A DNA stretch of 64,000 nt, from assembly GCA_963555705.1 (NCBI GenBank), contig OY743190.1, positions 38,050,929 to 38,114,928 on the forward strand, written 5' to 3'. Each line of letters starts with the position of its first letter. The stretch's first letter is position 1. The DNA comes from Ligustrum vulgare. Taxonomy: Eukaryota; Streptophyta; Magnoliopsida; Lamiales; Oleaceae. A model generated the notes under the pieces. It did no database searches and was not told the DNA's origin. It was given only the letters and a program-made list of their open reading frames with translations. Positions 11,363 to 22,575 of the stretch are shown in pieces. The position numbers were made by a program, and so were the translations under genes.

Positions 11363-11676
11363 CTAACGATGGACTTCCGAAAAAGAAGGTGCACCTTATT
11401 GGTATGAGTAGTACCTATCATTTCTTTTAATCTTTTTTAGTCGGGGTATTACACAACCACTTTACAATCATCTTTTAAAACAAAACAATTTCACAATTTA
11501 ATTATTTAATTCATCTTCTTAGTTTTAATTTAAAACATCAAATTCATTTGTTCGTTCAAATAAAGTGTAGAACTAAAATATTTCGATAATTTATAGCAGT
11601 TCTCGTGGGACGATAATCCGGACTCCTATGTCCACTTTATTACTTCTCACGACCCGTGCACTTGCGGGGATATCTC

Positions 11677-13275
11677 ATATTAATAATGGGTGAAATCGTA
11701 GTGACACATATTAATAAGTTTAACTTTTATTATAATAAAATTTCTCGATCGCTATACCATGCTTGTTATAAAATATTCAGGACATAATTCTCTTCCTGTT
11801 AAATGCTCGCTCTGGATAGTAGTTGATTTGTAATATGGGCCACATTAAAGGTCACGCTTTCCTGAAAGTGCATATATTTACACCGATCTTGAATATGTGA
11901 TGTTTACCTTTTTATATTAATGTACAATAACACACGTGTATCATATTCTGCTTTCTAGGGAAGTCTGTACTCATCTCACGTATCCTAACTTTTCGGATAA
12001 TCATCTAAATACAAAGGTTTAACGATAATCTTCAAACAACGAGACATATAGTGCGGCGCTATTGACGGCCTGTTAGTTGTGAATACATCGAATAAAGTTT
12101 ATTGTATTTGAACTATCAAAGCTAAGATGACCTTTTCTGGCATTTATCCTTACTGTTTATCTAAAATATTTTAAAAGTCCAGATCTTTTTCTTTTTCTTT
12201 TTTTTTTTGATAGACAAATTCCAGATCTTTTATATAGACTAGAAATGTTTCAAAATGTAATATCGTTATCTTTTAAATCAATGGACATTGTTTTAAAGTG
12301 GATTTGTTTTGAAAACTCAAATATGTGACTGTCGTTTACGTCGTGGGCTAATAAAGAAAAAAAATAAATAAATAAAAAATTATTGGAGTAGGTTTTGTGC
12401 ATCACAAAATATTATTATGAGCTTTGCTACATGTATTTACTGGATGACAAACTGGATTACTCTCCCCCTCACATGGAAGGCCCCTCCATGTGAGGGGGAG
12501 AGTAACCCAGTTTGTCATAGGGGAGTAAGTACAAATAGATTTATCCTATTATTATTATATATTAAAAAAATAAATTTTAGCCATCTGTTCGTGCTGTTCA
12601 TGCACGTTAGCGGTAACATGCAAGTTAAACTCAGACAACCTATTAGTCTATAGTTGACTGTATAAAATTCTGCAATCATGGAATACATTTACAAGCCATT
12701 ACTAATTTTATTTACTGGACAGTAATTGGACGTGCTTGTATTATTAATTAAGGAATTGATATCTAAATGATATGATCTTAGAGAATTAAAAAAAAAATGA
12801 AAACCAAAAGATTCCAAAAAAATAAGTGAAGTAAGTTAACTAATTACAATTAATTTGGGCGTGTTCGGAAAGTTAACACGATAAGAACAGCAGTTTAGAT
12901 TGATTATTGTATATATATATAGTTGATCTCGGACATATAATTATTATCCATGATATAGAAGAAAATGTCATTAATATCAATCCACCTTCTGTTAATAGGA
13001 ATTTTCTACTGACTCTTCCAATTTGAAATTAAAATAAAATAAAATAGGGAAGTGGTTATTATTCAAGAAAGGAATCCTTTAATATTAAAATGGAAAAATA
13101 CAGCAGATTAATCAACTGTCCAAGCTGGAATGCTACAAGAATACGTACCAGGATTAGTCACCAAGCAGGCAACATATATATTGTGTATATATATATATTC
13201 CAAGTCAACCCTACCTAGCTAGCTAGTTAACATTTTATTAACAATTATGTGTATATCATGACCACTTCACTTCAC
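11677..13275. other. Intergenic region upstream of the peroxidase
   Basis: AT-rich sequence with no coding signal. It contains the short hairpin at 12444-12518 and several TA-rich tracts (for example near 12912 and 13182). The last few hundred bases presumably hold peroxidase control sites; I cannot assign individual ones. Confidence 0.6.
12444..12518. repeat. Near-perfect 34-bp inverted repeat with 7-base loop
   Basis: Arm 12444-12477 (ATGACAAACTGG...ACATGGA) pairs with 12485-12518 with one mismatch, leaving the loop AGGCCCC. Weaker pairing extends outward on both sides. It may be a miniature foldback element or a source of small RNA. Confidence 0.85.
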
Positions 13276-13284
13276 TATAAATAA
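13276..13284 (+). promoter_or_regulatory. TATA box of the peroxidase gene
   Basis: TATAAATAA lies 45-53 bases before the start codon, a position implying a very short 5' leader of around 20-25 bases. Confidence 0.7.
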
Positions 13285-13328
13285 ATGATCGATACATCCA
13301 TAATATTATCCAAGCCCACAAAATCTCA

Positions 13329-14533
<1,205 letters not shown>

Positions 14534-14627
14534 AAATTAAGACCATGAGATATCAAAACCACTTCTTTTCAACTTTTAATTGGTCATATTATCAATTGCT
14601 GTTTATTATTCTTTTGTTGTAATGCCA

Positions 14628-14642
14628 AATAAATGGAATAAA
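14628..14642 (+). terminator. Polyadenylation signals of the peroxidase gene
   Basis: AATAAA occurs at 14628-14633 and again at 14637-14642, about 100 bases after the stop codon, following a T-rich stretch. Confidence 0.65.
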
Positions 14643-14832
14643 CACACGGATGAGGAATATTAAAAACGGCAACTAGCTAACATAGATATTCTACGTGACC
14701 CAAATACAATACAACACGTCTAGATCACAACAAAAACAAAAACAAAACCTAACATTTTATTGACCCACACACTAACAAAGGCAAACAAAGAAATTTGGGC
14801 AGCATTCACAAACGATGGATTACCAACTGGCC

Positions 14833-15334
14833 TGTTGGGTTTTTTGATACCTAATAAATCCGGGCGATAATGTAAAACAGTTGTGAGAATAATATCGACA
14901 CCTCGATGGATAGTTCGACTTGATAACAACTCGGGATCACTTGAAGTGACTTAATTGGTAGTTGCTCGTGGTCCACTTGGAAGACCCAATTGTGGTGGTT
15001 ATGGGCATGGACTTTGGACTTGGGCTCGGGTTTTGGAGCATTGGCCCAACTTGTAACCTAGCCCAACATGTTATATATATCCCATCACTTGCCATTGTCT
15101 AGTGGAGAGAAGTGGAGAGATTGTGGCATTTGAAATGGGAGAGAGGAAAAAAGAGAGAGCAACCGTTCTTGGAGTTCTAACTTGAAAGTTCTCCATTGTT
15201 GCTCTTATTCTTGTTCTTCCCATATTGGAGAAATCAAGAGTAGTGGTTGTTGAGTCGAGGTTGAAGTCGAGGTGTCGATTTTGGAGAGCTTACTGAGCCC
15301 GGAGGTTATCGAAGAACAAACCACAATTTCAACA
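14833..15334 (+). repeat. 5' LTR of the copia-type element
   Basis: It runs from TGTTGGG to CAACA. The next bases, TAGTAACAGAGC (15335-15346), resemble the initiator-Met primer site TGGTATCAGAGC with two changes. Differences from the 3' copy include small insertions (for example the extra GTTGAAGTCGAG near 15262). Confidence 0.75.
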
Positions 15335-16395
15335 TAGTAACAGAGCTATTGGAGTGATTTTAGGATGGAGAAGGTGTTGGAAATCGATCAAGAACGGGCC
15401 AAAAAGGGAGTTGGAAAAGAAAACCAAATCTGTCCATTTTTCAAAATTCTGGCCGGACTGAAAAATGGGGATTTCGGCCAATCCAGATCTCTGATTGATG
15501 ATCGGCCACTTCTTTCAGAATGGGCTTGTCGAGGAGAAGACTCTCCTAAAATTTGGGGAAGATCCGACGGCTGAAACAGAAGATATCGACCGGAGAAGAA
15601 AGGCTAAAAATGTGCAAAAATCAAAATCTGACCGGAAATTGAAACGCTGATCCCGGACTATCCAATACTCTGATCGAACGTCTACCGCCATATCAACGGG
15701 CTTGTCGAGGAGAAGATTCGACTAAAATTTGGCGCCGATCCGACGGTGGAAACGGAAGTTATTGGCCGGAGAAGAAGAGACTTGCGGACTGAAAAAATGC
15801 TGATTCCGACCAAATGGTTGATCTTTTGGAGAAACGGAGACTACAGACATGTTCAGGACGTTGAGGCGCACATTCTAGTGATGGGTTGTTTTTCCGGCCG
15901 GCGGCGCGTGAGGTCATTTTCCGGCGATGACGTCTGAAGACAATTTGTTACTGTCGTTGAGGTGGAGCCGTTGGCGCTGGCGGATTTTAGTTTGGAGTTT
16001 TGTACTGAAAGTTAGATGATTTTTCCCCTGTGGTCGTTTGGTCGACGGGTGATTCGTGTGCTGCAACTTTCGGTGGAGGCTTTAGGGTGTATGGTGGTGT
16101 CCCTAAAGTGATGAAGTTTGCTTGTCTCCTAATTTACGGACTCGAAAAAGTCCGCTCTGGTAAATTGGCTGAAACCTTTATTTATCGCACTAGCGGATCA
16201 TCGTGTGGGGTGATCATTAGGAATTATTTTGCTTAATTCGTGCCATATATTCTGTGTGAATTTTGATATATTATTTTCTGTATGGATTTAATATATGCGC
16301 TTTAGATGTTTTGTTGTCATTTAGATATGCCTGTGACCTTAGGAAGTATGATTGGCTGAATTCTTTATGATGTGTGCCTATACTTCACTTGTGCC
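15335..16395 (+). other. Leader region of the copia-type element
   Basis: No convincing gene; the short frame from 15365 (69 aa) shows no domain. Two similar segments stand in tandem: GGCTTGTCGAGGAGAAGA near 15524 and GGGCTTGTCGAGGAGAAGAT near 15698, each followed by a GATCCGACGG block and a GGCCGGAGAAGAA-like block. Just before the nested element GTGCCTATAC occurs twice (about 16375 and 16391). Confidence 0.55.
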
Positions 16396-18886
16396 TATAC
16401 GACCAAGAATTTTTACGCAATTAATAATTATTTTAATATTTAGAAAATCGTGTCGCTGCTATCTCACCCATTATTTTGAAGTTAACGCCGCGACGGATTC
16501 ATTTAGCCAAGTCGAGAAATGTAAAGTCAATTCGATTTTAAAAAAAAAAAATTCTGAATTTCTAAATTTATATTATTTTAATTATTTATTTAAAGTATTA
16601 TTTTTAAAATCATTTTAAATTCCAAATTCAGTAAAAATATCTCAATTTTTCCTTATTAAATTGTTTTAAGCCCAAATCTGAAAATATTTTAAAGTATCAA
16701 ATTCCATATTATTTTTAAATCCAAATTTTAACAATTCTGAGTCCAAATTAATTATTTTCAAATTTTATTACTTTAGGTCCAAAAATTTATGTTGGTCCAA
16801 ATCCTAATTATTTTAGTCCAATTTATTTCAGTCCAAATAAGAATATTCTTCTAACCCAAATTGGCCCATTTAGCACTAGGGATATTGTGCCCTAAAGTTA
16901 CTCTTCTTATACCATCAATCACCTCTCCTCACAACTCACGCAGCCATAACCATCATCATTCACGGCCAACGCACGATTTCATTCAAAACTCCACCTCCAT
17001 CTTCAATAATGCAGCAACTGCCTTCAGCCCTAGCCCAAGAATTTCGAACCACCAATCTGTCAATCAAGCATCACCTGCAACTCCTCAATCCAGCCACCAC
17101 CCCTGCCCAGGTTGAACTCCAAACCAGCACGCCACCACTGTTTCATCACTGCCAAACCAACCTCACTGCAACCACCATCTGCATCAAACAAGAGCCACCA
17201 CCCAACCAACCTAGCAGCTGCCAGCGCCACCACCACGCTGCCAAGTCACCACCGTTATCAACACTACATCGAACACCACCACTGCCCTATTCTAATCAAA
17301 CTTAGACATCAATTTAATCATCTTCATCATCACCACACCCACATCCTGCACCCAAGCACCACAGCCATTGACGGCCAAACCACCACGCAGCCAACTCCAA
17401 GGTCAGCCCAAAACTCAAAATCAAAACCCAAATTAAAACCAAAACTGATAAGAATCGAAGCCCAGAACCTTACCTCGACCTCGACCCATCTCTGGCCTGA
17501 TTTTCGCCGGTTGTACCGCCGGTTCTTCGCAGCCCAAATCCCCACTTCCAGGCTCGATTTAACCATCGATCTCGCACCAAAACCTAGTCTACAACAACCC
17601 CGCAGCTCACCGCACCCTGCGCCGGCGATTTCTCCGGCGAAACCACCGGTCGGACACCATTGCGCGAGAGGCAGCCGGTCGCACCTCCCTCTTCCGTTTC
17701 TGGGTCGTGAGAGTGAGAATCTTTCTTTTTAATATTCTTATTTTGATTTTCAAAAATTGCACTTTGGTCCCTGGGTTTCAAAGTTATTTAAATCAGTCCC
17801 TATAGTTTTAAAACTTATATTTCAGTCCTTAAGTTCTTGAATGATCTTGTAAGCCTTTCATTTTTTTTTAAATTTCTTATCTCAATCCCCACAATTTAAT
17901 ATTCGTTTTGAGCTCCGACCCAACTTTTGAAAATTACACATTTTAGTCCCTCAACTTTCAAAGTATTCAATTTAGACCATCAACTTTCAAAGTATTCATT
18001 TTAGTCCCTCAACTTTCAAAAGTATTCATTTTAGACCCTCAACTTTCAAATTACACATTTTAGTCCCTCAACTTTCAAAGTATTCAATTTAGACCATCAA
18101 TTGTCAAGGCATTCATTTTAGTCCCTCAACTTTCAAATCATCAATTTCAGTCCCCAAATTGTAAATTATCATTTTTAAACTATAAATTTCAAAAGACTAA
18201 TGTAACATATTGGCTAGACGAGGCGTACGGAGATTTGAAAGATTGAAGTCATTCCCGCTCAACCACACTCGTTAAGTTTAAGGTAGACTCGCCCCCACTA
18301 ATTGATTTATATTATAATTGCATGTGTTATGTGGATTTGTGTGATTTTATGCTTAATTGCATGAGAAAAGAATATCTCTTTTGAGATAAAGAATTTATGT
18401 TATGCTGGGCATAACTTATCTGCTAGCCAAGAAAAGAAAAGAATGTGTTCATTTGCGTTCACTATGTGATGCCTATGAATAAGAAAAGAATGTCACTACA
18501 TTATTTGCATAATTTCTTGTTCAATTATCTTGTAGATTAATTATTGGCAATGAGTCTACTGAGTATTTCATTTTTGAAATGCTCAACCCGTTATTTTAAC
18601 AACTTTTGCAGATTTCGGAGACGATGGCGAGTGATGGGCAATGACGGAAAATTACAAATTGATATTTTTTTTTTAAAAGTCGTGAACTTTGAAATGATTA
18701 TTTCATTTTATCAAGAATTGTCATTTTTTACAAATTTGTACGAAAATACTTATTCCATTTGAATTATTGCTAAACTTTTATTCGATAAATGCGATATTTA
18801 ATATTTAATCATTTTTCCGCAACAAAGTTTATTCAAGAATTTAGAAAAGTGACGTTCCCGCGCTCCTCGAAACTCGGGGTGTTACA
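16396..18886 (+). repeat. 5' LTR of the chromovirus-like element
   Basis: The layout is an AT-rich 5' third, a CCACC-rich middle (about 16920-17700), a minisatellite of LTR sequence (17937-18150) and a 3' part ending GGGGTGTTACA. A 206-codon open frame (17112-17732) in the CCACC-rich part is identical in the other LTR, but low complexity and location argue against a gene. Confidence 0.9.
17937..18150 (+). repeat. Minisatellite inside the 5' LTR
   Basis: About seven imperfect units of roughly 30 bases built on TTTAGTCCCTCAACTTTCAA, alternating with TTTAGACCATCAACTTTCAA. The same array occurs at 24117-24330 in the 3' LTR. Confidence 0.85.
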
Positions 18887-18889
18887 GGA

Positions 18890-18901
18890 TGGTATCAGAG
18901 C
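18890..18901 (+). other. Primer binding site, initiator tRNA-Met type
   Basis: TGGTATCAGAGC lies three bases after the LTR end and is an exact match to the standard plant initiator-Met primer site. Confidence 0.9.
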
Positions 18902-21900
18902 GGATCTACGTTTCTGTAGACTTACAATTTTTTTTTTTTACAAAATTAGAAAATAATTTTTTCTAAAAATAATAGAAATAATGTTTTGACGACTTTTTGC
19001 CATTGTCATCATTTTCCGCCGACTCCGAAGGTAACGAAGTTTAGTATGGTTACTTTATTGATTTATTTCGGATACTTGAGAATAAATGTTTTGAGAATTT
19101 GACGAGAAAAGAAAAGACGAGAAAGAATAAGAAAACTAGTATCCGAAATAATGAGAAAGAAATAAAGAAAGAAATGAGTTTTGGAGTATAACGAGAAATT
19201 TTTCAGAAAGAAAGAGAACGAGTGTTGAGCATAATGGGAATGATATGATTTAAGAATGATTTTATAATAATTTATGTCCTCGAATTTAGAAATGATGAAC
19301 CCTACCTGGACTTTGCATAATTGATTTTAGACATGGCACTATTTACGAGAAGTCAACAGAAAAGATTAGACAATATTTTCGGAATATCTATCGTTTAGAC
19401 TAAACGAGAAATAGCAAACCAGTTTTATGAAGTTGTGATGAGATGTTGAGATTATAAGTGATGTGATTTTATTGAGACCTTTATTAGAAGAATTATGAAA
19501 TTAGAGGTTTAAAGATTTGGTTCTTAATTATTGGGAATTAAGTAATGAATATTGTGTTGAGTAAGTGAATTATTCCTCTATTTTGAGAGAAATTTATTAT
19601 GCAGTTTGGTCTTGTGATTAAATTTTGGGAATACGATTTGTAGCATATATTTATAAGTATGATTAATGGGTAGTCATTTGAGCCAATTAATATATTGAAG
19701 GAAGTGAGATATTGATATTGGAAACTAGGATTTGAAATTGTTATGTTGAGGAATTATAAATTGATTTTCTGGGATATTTTTGGTGATACTGAAGTTTGTT
19801 GGAAATGTTGTCAATATTTAAATCGTTGTGGTCAAATGTAGAGCTATTTGTTATTGTTGGTTATGAAGTATACCTACGAGTTGGATAAGTCCAGATTACA
19901 AGGGAGACTTTGCCTAGAATTTTATCATTTGGAATTAAGAGCATAATATGGTATGCAACCACTAAGGGAATTGAGGTTGGAATTGCAAGTTCATTTACAC
20001 CATAAGCGAGATTTAGTAAATGATAAGTTATATTTTGAAAGATGAGTGAAGACAAGTATTATGGCGTTATTGGGAAGAATCTAAATTATTCTTGGGAACG
20101 GATTGATCACCAGTAAGGAATGATCACTTGAATTGGAGAATATTATAAATTATGAGGATAGGAGATAATACTGTTGATTTATTTTGGAATTTGATCGGGT
20201 AGATATGTTAAAGATAAGCTGATGATATTATGTTGATTCGTGAATAATATGTTATTGGGTATAATATATCGAGAGAATATTCAAGTAATTGTTTTTAATT
20301 ATTTTGGTGATGTTTTGTGATAAGAAGTTTTAGAGATGACAAATTATTAAGGTTTGATATGTTTTTAAAGCAATAGTAAAGATTTGGAGAGAATATTTAA
20401 TGGGCTTACAGAGAGTAGTGAAGAGACGTGATGTCATTTGGGTTATTGAACAATGACTTAAGAAGTTAGCAAATATTTCTTTATACAGAGTTTAGAGGCT
20501 ATGTTGAGAACTTGCATTTTAGACCTTTGTGATGGTTAGGAAAACCATTTACCGTTTGTTGAATTTACATGTAATATGATTATTGGAAATAGTCAGTTAT
20601 CATGAATGGGAGATATTGAAAATATTTTATAGTGAGATGCCTTAAAGGAGTAACAATTTATCCAAAAATGAGAAATTAGGAATAATGTGATTTTCTTAGG
20701 TCGAGAATTTAAGGAGAGGATGTGTTGAGATGATGAAATAAGTTGACTTTCCATGAATAAGTTATGATGTATTTGGTCCTAAGTGGAATTCAAAGAATGA
20801 TGAATCTCAGTCATGGAAAATAAATCAGGTTTCCTCGTAATTTGAATAATTCACTTATGTACGTTAAGTTTTTATTTATGATACTAGAAGATCATGAGAG
20901 AAATTTTTTGGATGAAACTGATGAAAGAAAATTTTATTAAGTCCTAGATTTTGTACAAGTATTGCAGAAGTAATGCATTTGATAGAAGGAAAGTTTATGG
21001 TAAGATTATACCTTGAAATTTTGGAAATTTTTACTAATGGTATCTTGGTTCGAAAATAAGAAATGAAATTTTACGAAATTGTCTTTGTGGATAGAATTTA
21101 TGGAAAATAGGGATAAGACTTCACAGTGATGACTTATTTTGGAGTGATGTGCAGAAGAGTGACAACGGTAGAATCCAAGATTTATTAGTCTGAGAGATTG
21201 ATATATAATCTTAGTGAGCAGATTGACGTATAAGGTTCACGTGATAGGTATGATGGGTATTATAGAGAGATTGATATAAATATTTGAGGTCATATGATAC
21301 GATGATAAGTGACAGGTTACATGATTACTACAGGATATGGTGATTAGACGGTTAAAAGATGTTATAGTTATCCCGTGAAGAATCGGGTGAAATTGGGTTA
21401 ATTGATATTATTTTGATGGTCTATTACATTATGGTGAAATATTACATACGATTGAGAATTTTCATTTTGAGTCATAATATATGGATTTATTTAAGATTTT
21501 GGTGATGCAGTTTAATTTTAATTATTATCGGTTGTACTTTTGATGTGAGTAAAGTATTTTGCTACGAAAATAGGAAATCGGAGGAGATCATTGGTGTGAC
21601 TTTCACTTATAATGGGATTGTATCTTTAATTTAAGCAAACTTGATGAGGAATCCTATATGATTCACAAAAGTTTTATTCAATGGTGATAGACTTAATCAG
21701 AGTATTGTTCATAGTGTGACATGAATTGAAGTTTTGGGAGAACAGGAAAAGTTGAATCTTGAACTTCAGATTGGGAAATTAGTGAGGTTTCTTAAGTTTG
21801 AGAATAACATATCTGATCCGTGTGATGCTTTAAGTCCTCAGTTAGATTGAGCATGTGATACCGAGTACTGGATGCATGATTTAAAAGTATGGATTTAAGG

Positions 21901-22154
21901 ATTTAAGTTTGAATTCTCCGATTTTGAAAAGGAAGTTTCAGTCGAACTTATAAACGATTTCGTTGGTACATCTTTTCAGAAAGATTCTACCAAGTTTGGG
22001 TTTTGTACTCAATATTTTGGAATTGATATCGCGCTTATATATTTTGGATCATAAGGATTTATTCTTGATCAATCTTCTTGATTTTTAGGTTAAGCATTTG
22101 GATCAATGAATATTTTGTGGTTTCGATATTAGTATAGATCCTATAAAAGGTACC
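18902..22154 (+). other. Degenerate interior of the chromovirus-like element
   Basis: Very AT-rich, with stops in all frames and no readable gag, protease, RT or RNase H. Purine-rich runs of GAGAAAGAA type occur near 19090-19220. The base composition suggests long decay by C-to-T and G-to-A change. Confidence 0.6.
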
Positions 22155-22460
22155 TTTCGTTTTGACAAGAGAGGGAATTTAAGATCTCATTTTATCGGAA
22201 CATTTGAAATATTGGAGAAAGTAGGTAATGTGGCTTATTGTTTGACTTCGCCACCAGAACTTGCAACTGTTCACAAAGTCTTTCATGTTTACCTACTGAG
22301 AAAGTATGTTCATGATTCAAATCACATGGTGAATTATTAGTTTATTTTAGTCCAGAAATATTTGACTTATGAAGAGGCACATATGTGCATAGTAGAGAGA
22401 AAAGTCCATGTCTTAAGAAACAAAGAGATGCCTTTAGTCAAAGTCCAGTGGGGGTAGAGA
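22155..22460 (+). pseudogene. Gypsy integrase C-terminal remnant
   Basis: One frame gives FDKRGNLRSHFIGTFEILEK, then VGNVAYCLTSPPEL, VHKVFHVYLLRKYV and, after a stop, LTYEEAH and VLRNKEMPLVKVQWG. These are the conserved C-terminal integrase blocks of Tekay/Del-like chromoviruses. It marks the 3' end of pol, about 100 bases before the polypurine tract. Confidence 0.85.
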
Positions 22461-22559
22461 TAATAGTAATGAGATTACTGAGAGAAAGAAGAAAAGAAAT
22501 TCAGGTTAAATATTCAGATATCATAGATCGAGTAAGTTTAATTTCGAGGACGAAATTAT

Positions 22560-22575
22560 TTTAAGGGGGTAAGGT
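22560..22575 (+). other. Polypurine tract
   Basis: TTTAAGGGGGTAAGGT immediately precedes the 3' LTR and follows a TCGAGGACGAAATT block that is standard in this lineage. Confidence 0.8.

Larger units (their letters stand above)
10749..11453 (-). mobile_element. Cassandra TRIM element (young, complete)
   Basis: Two 278-bp LTRs (10749-11026 and 11176-11453) differ by eye at only two positions and flank a 149-bp interior with no coding capacity. The ends are TGTAAC...TTACA and the element is bordered by the 5-bp duplication CAACC (10744-10748, 11454-11458). On the minus strand the primer site TGGTATCAGAG (11163-11173), for initiator tRNA-Met, lies two bases from the LTR. Each LTR contains a 5S-rRNA-like segment, the defining property of Cassandra. 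It must be moved by enzymes of other elements. Confidence 0.93.
2822..11676 (+). mobile_element. Athila-like gypsy element lacking polymerase (gag-protease only)
   Basis: Two direct LTRs of about 1.5 kb (2822-4319 and 9478-11676, the second interrupted by Cassandra) flank gag, protease and a 2.5-kb non-coding tail. The primer site matches the 3' end of tRNA-Asp, typical of Athila. After the protease the sequence passes, within about 400 bp, to the tail motif GCTTGTTGGGAGGCAACCC, with no reverse transcriptase, RNase H or integrase. A second, divergent copy (43729-45965) has the same architecture, so this looks like a non-autonomous family mobilised in trans. No clean target duplication is found: the left flank is copia gag, and the right flank does not match. 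Confidence 0.85.
9478..11676 (+). repeat. 3' LTR of the Athila-like element, interrupted
   Basis: It matches the 5' LTR from TGATAAGTGTG onward; Cassandra (10749-11453) is inserted, with a CAACC duplication. Without the insert the length is close to 1.49 kb. The similarity to the 5' LTR ends around GGGGATATC (11667-11674). Its palindrome cluster is partly mutated (for example CACACGATCGCGTGG near 9973). Confidence 0.8.

Noticed and set aside
10770..11430. Open frames of 69-74 codons repeated twice on both strands
   Set aside because: They lie wholly inside the duplicated Cassandra LTRs and overlap the 5S-like promoter; no coding function is expected.
17937..18150. CRISPR-like array of 30-base repeats
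   Set aside because: Units are contiguous and imperfect with no unique spacers, inside a plant LTR.
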